Notes: generated from the sequence alone by a model not told the origin. Counted from the stretch's first letter, positions 1-9,245 are shown. The stretch: 35,652 bases of DNA from Psychrobacter sp. UBA6766 (GCF_002453355.1 NZ_DKGQ01000024.1:1-35652); one strand, 5' to 3'. A program made the numbers and translations.

Positions 1-16
1 TATCTAGGACAGCCCC
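1..16. repeat. Left arm of a window-spanning inverted repeat, probable IS end
   Basis: TATCTAGGACAGCCCC is the exact reverse complement of the bases at 35632-35647, and similarity continues inward so that about 21 of 22 bases pair. The sequence read from the IS side begins GGGGCTGTCC, a form common at insertion-sequence termini. I infer that an IS copy lies to the left of the window and that assembly stopped inside it. No transposase is present to prove this or to name the family. Confidence 0.65.
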
Positions 17-54
17 AAAATTAATTGTCATCCATAAACTGTATTGGAGCTAAT

Positions 55-1284
55 ATGAGTGTAGAAAATTCGTCCGTTATACCTGATACCTCATCTGCAG
101 GTATCGTAATTATTGGCGCAGGATTAGCCGGATGGCACGTGATTGATGCCATTCGTGCCAAAGACAAAGAAATTGCGATTACCTTAATTACGGCTGATAG
201 TGGCGACCGTTATCACAAACCGATGCTAACAATGGCAATTAGCCAACAGAAAAACGCCTCGGATTTGGTTCGAGCGACTGGTAGCGATGCCGCAGAGGCT
301 GCAAATATCCAATTGCTTGCCAATACGCAAGTGACGGATATAGACCCTACTAACCAAACTATACAGCTTATCTCAGCGCTGCGTTCAGATCCCGTTTATA
401 CCAATTACGCTACTATTAGCTATGACAAGCTAGTGCTGGCGATGGGCGCGCATCCTATTTTTCCAAAAAGCCTGCCAGAAGATTTGGTCTGGCATGTTAA
501 TCATATTGAGCGTTTTGGACAGCTACAAGAAAAGCTTGCCGCTGGTAGTCAGCGCATCGCTATCGTCGGTGCCGGTATGGTTGGGACGGAGATTGCTGAA
601 GACTTATTAAAAGCAGGTCATGAAGTGACGCTGATTGATTTAAACGACGCGCCACTCTCGCAAATGCTACCAGCAAAAGCGACGGCTCGTATTGCAGCGG
701 CAGTCAAATCGCAAGGGATTAACTTTTTAGGCGGCTATCAAGTATCGGATGTTACGCGTAATAGTGACGGCAAACTGCAAGTGAGCTATGAGCCAGTATC
801 AGCTACTGACAGCGATGATTCTCAACAGCCGGAGTCATTAATCGTTGACCATGTCATTGCCAGTACGGGCTTGACAGTTGATGATAAATTGCCAACAGCG
901 GCAGGGGTTGAGTTCAATCGGCGCACGGGTATTGTAGTTGATGCCACGACGCTACGTACTCATGCGTCCAATGTTTACGCGATTGGCGATTGTATGTCCA
1001 TCAATGGCGTTGCTTGTCGTTATGTAGCACCGCTGCGTGCGCAAGCCGCGACGATTGCTGATGATATTTTGGGCCACGAGCACGGTGGTTATGATCATAA
1101 GCCGCCAATGATTCGCCTAAAAAATAAAGCCATATCGGTCATGGCGACAGGCGTTCCGCAGGCGCAAGGTAATTGGCAAGTGACTACTGAAAGCGATGAG
1201 GAGCTGGTCATGGACTTACTTGATGAGAACAATGATGTCAGCGCGACGGTAACAATCAAAGCGCCGCCAACGGTTAAAGCTTAA
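55..1284 (+). CDS. FAD-dependent rubredoxin reductase-like oxidoreductase
   Basis: Predicted NAD(P)H-dependent flavoprotein of the pyridine nucleotide-disulfide oxidoreductase class, closest in look to rubredoxin-NAD+ reductase (RubB/AlkT-like), which passes electrons to rubredoxin for alkane hydroxylases or oxidative-stress reductases. The 409-residue protein has an N-terminal FAD dinucleotide fold with VIIGAGLAG, a YHKPMLTMA segment typical of rubredoxin reductases, a second dinucleotide fold with IVGAGMVGTE for NAD(P)H, and a C-terminal FAD contact around VYAIGDC. There is no redox CxxC pair near the first fold, which argues against thioredoxin reductase or lipoamide dehydrogenase. ATG at 55 is chosen because GGAGC sits 4 bases upstream; an upstream in-frame TTG at 25 would fall near the IS-like end. 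No rubredoxin gene is visible because the window begins here. Confidence 0.8.
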   Translation: MSVENSSVIPDTSSAGIVIIGAGLAGWHVIDAIRAKDKEIAITLITADSGDRYHKPMLTMAISQQKNASDLVRATGSDAAEAANIQLLANTQVTDIDPTNQTIQLISALRSDPVYTNYATISYDKLVLAMGAHPIFPKSLPEDLVWHVNHIERFGQLQEKLAAGSQRIAIVGAGMVGTEIAEDLLKAGHEVTLIDLNDAPLSQMLPAKATARIAAAVKSQGINFLGGYQVSDVTRNSDGKLQVSYEPVSATDSDDSQQPESLIVDHVIASTGLTVDDKLPTAAGVEFNRRTGIVVDATTLRTHASNVYAIGDCMSINGVACRYVAPLRAQAATIADDILGHEHGGYDHKPPMIRLKNKAISVMATGVPQAQGNWQVTTESDEELVMDLLDENNDVSATVTIKAPPTVKA

Positions 1285-1330
1285 TCCTTGCAGGGGTAAA
1301 TCTCAGCGTTAATTTGTCTCAGTTTTTGCC

Positions 1331-1370
1331 AAAAAACCAGTTGTGTGACAAATGCATGACTGGCTTTTTT
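1331..1370 (+). terminator. Rho-independent terminator after the reductase gene
   Basis: A short CCAGT/ACTGG stem is flanked by A6 on the left and T6 on the right with one bulged C, closing a 17-base loop. It lies 47 bases after the reductase stop. The stem is short but the U-tract is good. Confidence 0.55.
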
Positions 1371-1409
1371 ACATACAATAACCATGCGTTTTTATGCTAT
1401 CTTTTACTA

Positions 1410-1579
1410 GGGCATGTCCTCAATTCAACCGATGGATATCTAAATGGGCTAAAAATGGCTAAATTTTGCCAAACGGCGTCAAATAGCTGGTTAATATCCC
1501 GATATTACCTGCGCTATTTTCCTTGTTTACCTGCAATTTAACTCACTTTTATAACCATTTTTAAAATGAGGACACGCCC
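1410..1579. mobile_element. MITE-like non-autonomous element with terminal inverted repeats
   Basis: The 13-base ends GGGCATGTCCTCA (1410-1422) and TGAGGACACGCCC (1567-1579) are inverted copies with one mismatch, and weaker pairing extends to about 30-40 bases. TA lies directly outside both ends (1408-1409 and 1580-1581), consistent with a TA target duplication. The 170-bp interior holds no credible gene. Ends of the form GGGC.TGTCC recall IS5-type elements that cut at TA, so it may be mobilised by such a transposase; the family is inferred. It lies between the reductase terminator and the leucine-operon promoter. Confidence 0.7.
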
Positions 1580-1631
1580 TAAACTAGTATCTTTAGCATT
1601 AATTTAAATGATACATATTGTATTGCTATTG

Positions 1632-1661
1632 TTGACAGCCTTCGATTCAAGGCGGTATAGT
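1632..1661 (+). promoter_or_regulatory. Sigma-70 promoter of the leucine catabolic cluster with spacer dyad
   Basis: A perfect -35 TTGACA (1632-1637) and a -10 TATAGT (1656-1661) are separated by 18 bases. The spacer carries the perfect dyad GCCTT-N6-AAGGC (1638-1653). Transcription would start about 85 bases before the acyl-CoA synthetase gene. A dyad between -35 and -10 is the arrangement used by MerR-family regulators, and the known regulator of liu operons, LiuR, is of that family; no liuR is present in the window. Confidence 0.7.
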
Positions 1662-1754
1662 AGTTAACGCTCGTCAAGACCTGTTCAAGGAAACATAAGA
1701 ATAGACGACAGGCGAAAAATTAGCACCATAAAAAGTAAAGCGAAAGGACTCGTT

Positions 1755-3509
1755 ATGACTCGAACTATTGACTTCGATACCATTCTAAATAATATTCCCA
1801 CCGTTAATATGGGCGCGCGCTCCGCAAATGCGCCGCTTAGCCAAAGTTATGATAAAGGCCCCGATGTTCCGCTGATTGAGACGACCATCGGTGACTTTTT
1901 TGATGCGATTGTTGCCAAATATCCTGAGCGTGAAGCGCTTGTCGTTCGTCATCAAAATATCCGCTGGACGTATCGAGAGTTGCAACAGCAAGTCAATCAG
2001 CTCGCTAGCAGCATGATTGAGATGGGGCTTGAGATTGGCGATCGTGTCGGTATTTGGTCGCATAATAATGCTGAGTGGCTACTCATGCAATTAGCGACGG
2101 CGAAAGTCGGTGTCATTCTTGTCAATATCAATCCTGCCTATCGAACCTTTGAGTTGCAATATGCACTCAATAAATTGGGTTGTTCAGCGCTTGTTCTTAT
2201 GCGCCATTTTAAAAGCAGTGATTATGCGCAATTAATCCGTGAGCTGTGCCCTGAGATTTATCATAAAGACTATACCCAGCTAGATTTGGTCGAGATTCCA
2301 ACCATTGAGCGCATCATTTGGATTGATGAGCCAGACTCTGATGAAGAATTCGGTTTTATGCAGAAGTTTTCTGCTTGGATGGCGGAAGGCGATGTCAATG
2401 ATCCCCGCGTTGCAGAGCGTCAGGCGCAACTTAAAAACACTGATGCTATTAATGTTCAATTCACGAGCGGCACGACAGGGACGCCAAAAGGCGCCACCTT
2501 AAGCCATCGAAATATTTTAAATAACGGCTACTTTATCGGTGAGGCAATGAATCTCACCGAAGAAGATAAGCTGTGCATTCCAGTACCTTTATATCATTGT
2601 TTCGGGATGGTGCTCGGTAACTTGGCAATTCTGACGCATGGCGGTTGTATCGTTTATCCGAACGATGGTTTTGAGCCATTGTCTGTATTGCAAGCGGTTG
2701 AAGAAGAGAAATGCACAGCTTTGCATGGCGTTCCAACGATGTTTATTGCTGAGCTTGATCATCCTGAATTTAAAAACTTTGATTTATCAACCTTGCGAAC
2801 CGGCATTATGGCAGGCTCTAGTTGTCCGATTGAGGTTATGCGCCGCGTCATTGATGAGATGCATATGAAAGAGGTGACCATTGCTTACGGCATGACCGAG
2901 ACCAGTCCAGTTTCTTGCCAAACCAACGAACATACGCCGCTTGAGAAGCAAGTATCAACGGTGGGATTGGTCCAGCCTGCGCTTGAGGTCAAAGTCGTCG
3001 ATACCGAAACGGGTGAGATTGTGCCTTTAGGAGAGACTGGCGAGCTGCTAACGCGTGGTTATTCGGTGATGAAAGGCTATTGGGGAAGCCGCTTTAAAAC
3101 GCGTGAAGCTATCCAAGATGGCTGGATGCATACGGGGGATTTGGCCACCATGGATGAAGACGGCTATGTCAAAATCGTTGGGCGAAGTAAAGATATGGTC
3201 ATTCGCGGCGGCGAGAATATCTATCCGGTCGAGATTGAAAACTACCTTTATCGTCATCCTAAAATCCGTGATGTGCAAATCGTTGGTATTCCAGATAAGC
3301 GTTATGGAGAAGTGCTGGCTGCTTGGATTATTCCTAAGGAAGAGGGCTGCTTAACGGAAGAAGACGTGCGTCAGTTCTGTAGCGAGCATATTGCTCACTA
3401 TAAAGTGCCAACTTACTATCGCTTTGTGACTGAGTACCCGATGACCATCACCGGTAAGATTCAAAAATATAAAATCATTGAACAGATGAAAGAAGAGCTG
3501 GGCTTATAA
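1755..3509 (+). CDS. AMP-forming acyl-CoA synthetase of the leucine cluster
   Basis: Member of the ANL adenylating superfamily that activates a carboxylic acid with ATP and joins it to CoA. The 584-residue protein shows the P-loop TSGTTGTPKG (237-246), YGMTETSP (378-385), the TGDL aspartate, the RGGENIYP hinge region and the C-terminal ITGKIQK with the acyl-adenylate lysine at K568. The start has AAAGGA 7 bases upstream. As the first gene of the cluster it could activate isovalerate, another short or branched acid, or acetoacetate produced by the HMG-CoA lyase; sequence alone does not decide the substrate. A 117-base gap precedes liuB, so an internal promoter is possible (TATAAT at 3579-3584 without a clear -35). 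Confidence 0.88.
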   Translation: MTRTIDFDTILNNIPTVNMGARSANAPLSQSYDKGPDVPLIETTIGDFFDAIVAKYPEREALVVRHQNIRWTYRELQQQVNQLASSMIEMGLEIGDRVGIWSHNNAEWLLMQLATAKVGVILVNINPAYRTFELQYALNKLGCSALVLMRHFKSSDYAQLIRELCPEIYHKDYTQLDLVEIPTIERIIWIDEPDSDEEFGFMQKFSAWMAEGDVNDPRVAERQAQLKNTDAINVQFTSGTTGTPKGATLSHRNILNNGYFIGEAMNLTEEDKLCIPVPLYHCFGMVLGNLAILTHGGCIVYPNDGFEPLSVLQAVEEEKCTALHGVPTMFIAELDHPEFKNFDLSTLRTGIMAGSSCPIEVMRRVIDEMHMKEVTIAYGMTETSPVSCQTNEHTPLEKQVSTVGLVQPALEVKVVDTETGEIVPLGETGELLTRGYSVMKGYWGSRFKTREAIQDGWMHTGDLATMDEDGYVKIVGRSKDMVIRGGENIYPVEIENYLYRHPKIRDVQIVGIPDKRYGEVLAAWIIPKEEGCLTEEDVRQFCSEHIAHYKVPTYYRFVTEYPMTITGKIQKYKIIEQMKEELGL

Positions 3510-3626
3510 AGAGCGGTTCAATCTTAGCTGTAATTTTATAAACTATTTGTATGAGTAAAAACTAAAACACTCCACCGTTATAATAAAAATATTACTCGTA
3601 TTTACGCATTAAAGAAAAGGGATATC

Positions 3627-5237
3627 ATGAGCGCTATCATAACCAGTAAATTGAGTCCAAACGCTGCCGAATTTCAGCAAAACAGTGCCGCTATGCAAGA
3701 AGTTGTTGACGATTTATATCAACATCTGCGTAAAGTTGCCAAAGGCGGTTCAGAGCGCGCACGAGCCAAGCATTTAGCTCGTGGCAAGCTTTTGCCGCGC
3801 GAGCGTGTCGAGCGTTTGCTCGATGTTGGAACGCCGTTTTTGGAAGTGGCACCGATGGCAGCGCATGACATGTATGGCGAAGAGATTCCAGCGGCAGGCG
3901 TGATTGCCGGTATCGGTCGTATCAACGGCACTGAGTGTATGATTGTTTGTAATGATGCCACGGTAAAAGGTGGTACCTACTATCCGATGACAGTCAAAAA
4001 GCATCTTCGCGCGCAAGAAATTGCCCAAGAAAACCATCTGCCTTGTGTTTATTTGGTAGATTCGGGCGGTGCAAACTTACCCAACCAAGATGAAGTGTTC
4101 CCTGATAAAGAGCATTTCGGTCGTATCTTTTTTAACCAAGCCAACTTGAGTGCCGCTGGTATTCCACAAATTGCCGTCGTTATGGGTAGCTGTACGGCTG
4201 GCGGTGCCTACGTACCAGCCATGAGCGATGAATCTATCATTGTCAAAGATCAAGGAACGATCTTTTTGGGTGGTCCGCCATTGGTTAAAGCCGCGACAGG
4301 TGAAGAAGTCACGGCAGAAGATTTGGGTGGCGGTGATGTGCATACGCGTCTGTCAGGCGTGGTTGACCATTTGGCACAAAACGATACCCATGCGTTGTCG
4401 ATTGCTCGTAATATTGTCAGTCATCTAAACCGTCCTGCAAAGCACATTCCTAATCAAATCAAGCCGCTTCCGCCGCGCTATGATGCTAAAGAGCTATATG
4501 GCGTTATTCCAACGGATAAGCGCAAACCTTTTGATATTAGAGAAATCATTGCGCGAATCGTTGATGACAGTGCGTTCGATGAATTTAAAGCCCGCTTTGG
4601 CACGACGCTGGTTTGTGGTTTTGCCCATATCGAAGGCATGCCAGTTGGCATTATTGCCAATAACGGCATCTTGTTTAGTGAGTCTGCGCAAAAAGGTACT
4701 CACTTTATTGAGCTGTGCTGTAAGCGCAAAATTCCATTGATATTTTTGCAAAACATCACCGGCTTTATGGTCGGTCGTAAATACGAAAACGAAGGTATCG
4801 CTCGTCATGGCGCCAAGATGGTGATGGCGGTTGCCAATGCCAAAGTACCAAAATTTACCGTTATCGTTGGTGGTTCATTCGGCGCTGGTAACTACGGCAT
4901 GTGTGGCCGCGCTTATAGTCCACGCTTCTTATGGATGTGGCCAAATGCTCGTATCTCGGTGATGGGCGGCGAACAAGCAGCGTCAGTATTGGCAACGGTT
5001 AAACGTGATAATTTTGACCGTAAAGGCGAGGCGTGGAGTGAGGAAGATGAAGCGGCGTTTAAAGCACCAATTCGTGAGATGTATGAAGAGCAAGGTCATC
5101 CTTATTATGCCACCGCCAGACTTTGGGATGATGGCGTGATTGATCCTGCTGATACGCGTAACGTTTTGGCGCTAGGATTGAGCGCGGCCTATAATGCACC
5201 GATTGAAGAGACAAACTTTGGTGTTTTTAGAATGTAA
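3627..5237 (+). CDS. liuB: Methylcrotonyl-CoA carboxylase carboxyltransferase (beta) subunit
   Basis: Transfers the carboxyl group from the biotin of LiuD to 3-methylcrotonyl-CoA, forming 3-methylglutaconyl-CoA in leucine breakdown. The 536-residue length fits the MCC beta family. The two crotonase-like halves are evident: the N-terminal half with GSCTAGGAYVPAMSDE (from G187) and the C-terminal half with GGSFGAGNYGMCGRAY (from G415), both glycine-rich segments that bind the thioester and carboxybiotin. Propionyl-CoA carboxylase beta and geranyl-CoA carboxylase are the main alternatives; the flanking IVD, methylglutaconyl-CoA hydratase and HMG-CoA lyase genes make methylcrotonyl-CoA by far the likeliest substrate. 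AAAAGGGAT precedes the ATG. It functions only with the biotin carboxylase subunit encoded at 6170. Confidence 0.95.
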   Translation: MSAIITSKLSPNAAEFQQNSAAMQEVVDDLYQHLRKVAKGGSERARAKHLARGKLLPRERVERLLDVGTPFLEVAPMAAHDMYGEEIPAAGVIAGIGRINGTECMIVCNDATVKGGTYYPMTVKKHLRAQEIAQENHLPCVYLVDSGGANLPNQDEVFPDKEHFGRIFFNQANLSAAGIPQIAVVMGSCTAGGAYVPAMSDESIIVKDQGTIFLGGPPLVKAATGEEVTAEDLGGGDVHTRLSGVVDHLAQNDTHALSIARNIVSHLNRPAKHIPNQIKPLPPRYDAKELYGVIPTDKRKPFDIREIIARIVDDSAFDEFKARFGTTLVCGFAHIEGMPVGIIANNGILFSESAQKGTHFIELCCKRKIPLIFLQNITGFMVGRKYENEGIARHGAKMVMAVANAKVPKFTVIVGGSFGAGNYGMCGRAYSPRFLWMWPNARISVMGGEQAASVLATVKRDNFDRKGEAWSEEDEAAFKAPIREMYEEQGHPYYATARLWDDGVIDPADTRNVLALGLSAAYNAPIEETNFGVFRM

Positions 5238-5299
5238 CATTATTGCAGTAAATATAACGTTAGTAGTCGTTTGATGCTTATAAAAATATAGAGAATGTT

Positions 5300-6106
5300 A
5301 TGCAAAAAAAATTAAATAATTATAAAAGCCTATTGGTTAGCGTTGAGCAGCATGTGGCGACCGTAACATTAAATCGTCCAGAAATCCGTAATGCCTTTAA
5401 CGATGAAATGATTGCCGAGCTGACAGAAGCTTTCACTAAGCTTGGTGCGAATGATGATGTTCGTGTCATCGTCTTAGCGGCAGCTGGAAAGGCGTTTTGT
5501 GCAGGTGCTGATTTAAATTGGATGCGCGCAATGGCAGATTATAGCTATGAGGAAAATCTAGCAGACGCCGATAAATTAGCGCAAATGCTCAAGACTATTT
5601 ATGAGTGCCCAAAACCAACCGTTGCTGCCATTCAAGGCGATGTTTATGCAGGCGGAATGGGCTTAGTGGCCGTTTGTGATGTTGCTATTGCCGTTAAGAT
5701 CTCCCATTTTTGTTTAAGCGAAGTACGGTTAGGATTAGCGCCTGCCACTATCAGCCCTTATGTGATTCGCGCATTGGGCGCACGAGCTTCGCAGCGTTAT
5801 TTCTTAAGTGCAGAAGTTTTTGATGCCAAAAAGGCACGTCAGTTAGGCTTTATCCATGAGCGCGTTAGCGAAGAGTCACTTAATGATGCCGTTGCGGCAT
5901 TCTGCGATAAAGTGGTCAAAAACAGCCCTGAGGCGGTTAAGACCTGCAAGCGTCTATTGCATGAAGTTGCAGGCGCAACGATTACTGATGAATTGATTGC
6001 AGATACCGTTAAAGGCATTGCTGATATCCGCTCATCCGAGCAAGGCCGCGAGGGCGTGCAAGCATTTTTGCAAAAGCGTAAACCGAATTGGCTAAGCGCT
6101 GATTAA
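5300..6106 (+). CDS. liuC: Methylglutaconyl-CoA hydratase (enoyl-CoA hydratase family)
   Basis: Hydrates 3-methylglutaconyl-CoA to HMG-CoA. The 268-residue protein is a typical crotonase: oxyanion-hole segment FCAGADLNWM (66-75), the second oxyanion segment GDVYAGGMGL (113-122) and EVRLGLAP (141-148) with a glutamate at the usual catalytic position. The assignment within the large crotonase family comes from context, since it lies between the two MCC subunit genes exactly as liuC does in other gammaproteobacteria. The ribosome-binding site before the ATG is weak (GAGAATGTT). The preceding gap is 62 bases and the following one 63 bases, consistent with one transcript. Confidence 0.9.
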   Translation: MQKKLNNYKSLLVSVEQHVATVTLNRPEIRNAFNDEMIAELTEAFTKLGANDDVRVIVLAAAGKAFCAGADLNWMRAMADYSYEENLADADKLAQMLKTIYECPKPTVAAIQGDVYAGGMGLVAVCDVAIAVKISHFCLSEVRLGLAPATISPYVIRALGARASQRYFLSAEVFDAKKARQLGFIHERVSEESLNDAVAAFCDKVVKNSPEAVKTCKRLLHEVAGATITDELIADTVKGIADIRSSEQGREGVQAFLQKRKPNWLSAD

Positions 6107-6169
6107 TGATAAAGATTTAGCAAGTTGCCGATAAATACATGATAAAAACGACAAGACACAGGGATAGTT

Positions 6170-8272
6170 ATGTTTTCTAAAATTCTAATCGCCAACCGTG
6201 GTGAAATTGCCTGCCGTGTTGCTGCGACTGCTAAGCGTCTAGGCGTGAGTACCGTTGCGGTTTATTCTGACGCTGATCGCAGCGCTAAGCACGTAGCCGT
6301 CTGTGATGAAGCGGTTTATTTGGGTGGTTCTGCGCCAAAAGACAGCTATCTCAAAGGCGATGCAATCATTGCGATTGCGAAAGAGACTGGTGCGCAAGCG
6401 ATTCATCCAGGCTATGGGTTTTTAAGTGAAAATGCCGATTTTGCTCAGGCTTGTCAGGATGCAGGATTAGTGTTTATTGGCCCCTCTGCTGATGCCATCC
6501 GCGCGATGGGCGGAAAATCTGAGTCCAAACGTTTGATGGAAGCCGCTGGCGTGCCTTTGATTCCCGGTTATCATGGTGACAATCAAGATGCCGAGTTTTT
6601 AAAAGAGCAAGCCGATAGCATCGGCTATCCTGTGCTGATTAAAGCCAGCGCTGGCGGCGGTGGTAAAGGTATGCGAATCGTCGAGAATAGCAGCGACTTC
6701 ATTGGATTATTAGAATCTTGTCGTCGTGAAGCGATTACCAGTTTTGGTGACGATCAAGTATTGATCGAAAAATACGCGCTAAAACCACGCCATATCGAGA
6801 TTCAGGTATTCGGTGATACGCATGGCAATTACGTACATTTATTTGAGCGAGATTGCTCGGTTCAGCGTCGCCATCAAAAGGTGTTAGAAGAAGCACCAGC
6901 GCCAGGTGTCGATACTAGCATGCGTGAAGCGATGGGAATTGCGGCGATTGAAGCGGCACGAGCGGTCAATTATTTTGGCGCAGGAACGGTTGAGTTTATC
7001 GTTGAGCAGCGCGAAGGCTCTATGAGTTTTTATTTCATGGAGATGAATACCCGCCTTCAAGTTGAACATCCAGTTAGTGAAGCCATCTCTGGTGTGGATT
7101 TGGTTGAATGGCAGCTATTAGTCGCAGCAGGCTTGCCGCTTCCTAAAAAACAAGGAGACTTGGCGATTAATGGTCATGCGATTGAAGCGCGAATTTGTGC
7201 TGAAAACCCTGACAATGGTTTTTTACCAGCGACAGGAACACTATTTACCTATCAAAAACCTGAGCACAGTACCTTTAACATTGCAGACGTGCGTATCGAC
7301 GATGGCGTCCGCGAAGGCAATGTGATTAGTCCATTTTATGACTCAATGATTGCCAAACTTATCGTTCATGCGCCAACACGAGAGCAAGCGCTCGCCAAGC
7401 TTGATCGTGCGTTAGCGCAAACGCGCATCGTTGGTTTACCCAATAACGTGGCGTTTTTGCGCTATATCCTTAATACCCAGTCGTTTAGCCAAGCCAATCT
7501 TGATACGGCATTGATTGAGCGTGAAGCAGACGAGCTATTTAATCAGCATCCGCTTGAGCTATCGACGCTTGTCGTAACGGCGATTGCGCAGCAGCTTGCG
7601 AGTGAAGTTGCAATGCAAGGCGCAGATTTGGATCCATTTAGTCAGCCTAGTGGATTCCGTGCCTTTAGCGACTATACGCGCTCATTTAAATTGATTTATG
7701 ACGAACAGCCTTATCACGCGCGTATTAGCAACTGGCATAATGCAACTGGGGCTCATGCTAAAAAGGGCGAAGATAATATCAATAGCTTTACCTTCGTCAT
7801 TGAAAAAGAAATCGCGAATACTGAAGAGAATAGCAATATTAATGTGGCCGCGGCGACAGAAACGGTCTATGAAGGTCAAGTCAGCTATGCCAGTAGCGAT
7901 GCGCATAATCATACCTTATGGCTGGAAGGCGCCCGTATCAGTGCGCAAAGTTGGACAAATAACGAGACCATTTATGTGTTTACTGATAAAGGTCGCGATG
8001 AGATTACGCTTGTGGATGTGATGGCACATGTTGGCGAAGATAGCGCTGCGGTGGGTAGTTTAAAATCGCCAATGCCGGGTCAAGTCGTCGCGTTTAAAGT
8101 AGCCGTTGGCGATACGGTCAAAAAAGGTGAGCCATTAGCGGTTATCGAAGCGATGAAAATCGAACATACCATTACCGCACCAACCGATGGGGTGGTTGCA
8201 GAATTACTGTTTGGCGCAGGTGACTTGGTTGCTGACGGCGATGAGCTGCTACGCATTGATAGTGAAAGCTGA
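6170..8272 (+). CDS. liuD: Methylcrotonyl-CoA carboxylase biotin-carrying (alpha) subunit
   Basis: ATP-dependent biotin carboxylase and biotin carrier for MCC; it carboxylates its own biotin, which LiuB then uses. The 700-residue protein begins with ILIANRGEIACRV, the start of the biotin carboxylase N-domain, continues with the ATP-grasp glycine loop GGGGKG (162-167) and EMNTRLQVEH (291-300), and ends in a biotinyl domain with EAMKIEHT, whose K663 is the predicted biotinylation site, about 35 residues from the end as usual. The stretch between (about 450-620) is the poorly conserved BT-like linker of alpha subunits. Biotin would be attached by the ligase encoded by birA at 11365-12354. Confidence 0.95.
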   Translation: MFSKILIANRGEIACRVAATAKRLGVSTVAVYSDADRSAKHVAVCDEAVYLGGSAPKDSYLKGDAIIAIAKETGAQAIHPGYGFLSENADFAQACQDAGLVFIGPSADAIRAMGGKSESKRLMEAAGVPLIPGYHGDNQDAEFLKEQADSIGYPVLIKASAGGGGKGMRIVENSSDFIGLLESCRREAITSFGDDQVLIEKYALKPRHIEIQVFGDTHGNYVHLFERDCSVQRRHQKVLEEAPAPGVDTSMREAMGIAAIEAARAVNYFGAGTVEFIVEQREGSMSFYFMEMNTRLQVEHPVSEAISGVDLVEWQLLVAAGLPLPKKQGDLAINGHAIEARICAENPDNGFLPATGTLFTYQKPEHSTFNIADVRIDDGVREGNVISPFYDSMIAKLIVHAPTREQALAKLDRALAQTRIVGLPNNVAFLRYILNTQSFSQANLDTALIEREADELFNQHPLELSTLVVTAIAQQLASEVAMQGADLDPFSQPSGFRAFSDYTRSFKLIYDEQPYHARISNWHNATGAHAKKGEDNINSFTFVIEKEIANTEENSNINVAAATETVYEGQVSYASSDAHNHTLWLEGARISAQSWTNNETIYVFTDKGRDEITLVDVMAHVGEDSAAVGSLKSPMPGQVVAFKVAVGDTVKKGEPLAVIEAMKIEHTITAPTDGVVAELLFGAGDLVADGDELLRIDSES

Positions 8273-8324
8273 TAGCTGAGAGATGAATAAGAACAAGGCA
8301 AATAAGTGAAAAAGGACAATTAGT

Positions 8325-9245
8325 ATGAATATCTCCTATCCAGAGCATGTCACTATCGTCGATGTCAGCCCGCGTGATGGCTTACAAAACGAGTCCATGA
8401 CCGTTCCAACTGCCGTTAAGCAGGCGCTTATCGAGGATTTGATTGCCGCTGGCGTGAAAAAACTTGAAGCAACTAGCTTTGTTTCGCCAAAATGGGTACC
8501 CCAAATGGGTGACAATAGCGCGCTGCTTAAGGCACTTGCGCCAACGCGTCATGCCGATGTGAGCTATTCGGTATTGGTGCCAAATATGCGCGGTTTTGAC
8601 AATGCCATTGCACATCGTCCTGACGAAATCGTCATCTTTGGCTCAGCCAGTGAAACCTTTAGCCAAAAAAACATCAATTGTAGTATCGATGAAAGTATTG
8701 AGCGTTTCGCGCCTGTTGCTGCAGCAGCAAAAGCACAGGGCGTCAAGGTTCGCGGCGTTATTTCTTGTACGGTTGGTTGTCCTTATGAAGGTGAGATTGA
8801 CCCAAGCCAAGTAGCCTACGTAACCAGACGTTTAATTGAGATTGGCGCTGAGCAAATTGGTATAGCGGATACCATTGGAGTCGGTACGCCACTAAAAGTA
8901 CAGCGCGCGTTACAAGCTGCACTAGAATACGCTGATATTTCTATGCTATCTGGACATTTTCACGATACTTATGGTCAAGCACTTAGCAATACTTTAGCCG
9001 CTCTGCAAATGGGCGTTAGCGAATTTGATACCTCTGTTGCTGGTCTTGGCGGTTGTCCTTATGCTAAGGGTGCTACGGGAAATGTGGCAACCGAAGATGT
9101 GGTTTATATGCTTCATGGTATGGGAATCAGCACGGGAATTGATTTGGATAAATTGGTCGTGGCAGGCGAGCGTATCAGTGAATTTTTAGGGCGTCCTAAC
9201 GGCTCAAAAGTCGCTCGCGCACTGATTAATAAACGTCAGTCTTAA
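8325..9245 (+). CDS. liuE: Hydroxymethylglutaryl-CoA lyase
   Basis: Cleaves HMG-CoA to acetoacetate and acetyl-CoA, the last step of leucine catabolism. The 306-residue protein has the DRE-TIM signature: SPRDGLQNE near the N-terminus (PRDGLQNE at 16-23), the metal-ligand region GHFHDTYGQA, and the lyase signature GLGGCPYAKGATGNVATED starting at G240, with the catalytic cysteine C244. AAGGAC precedes ATG 8325 at a normal distance. Its position after liuD matches other liu clusters. A 85-base AT-rich gap separates it from liuA, which may have extra regulatory input. Confidence 0.95.
   Translation: MNISYPEHVTIVDVSPRDGLQNESMTVPTAVKQALIEDLIAAGVKKLEATSFVSPKWVPQMGDNSALLKALAPTRHADVSYSVLVPNMRGFDNAIAHRPDEIVIFGSASETFSQKNINCSIDESIERFAPVAAAAKAQGVKVRGVISCTVGCPYEGEIDPSQVAYVTRRLIEIGAEQIGIADTIGVGTPLKVQRALQAALEYADISMLSGHFHDTYGQALSNTLAALQMGVSEFDTSVAGLGGCPYAKGATGNVATEDVVYMLHGMGISTGIDLDKLVVAGERISEFLGRPNGSKVARALINKRQS

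Noticed and set aside
1314..1541. Open frame of 75 codons after the reductase gene
   Set aside because: It runs through a terminator and into the MITE-like element, has no ribosome-binding site and no protein-like pattern.
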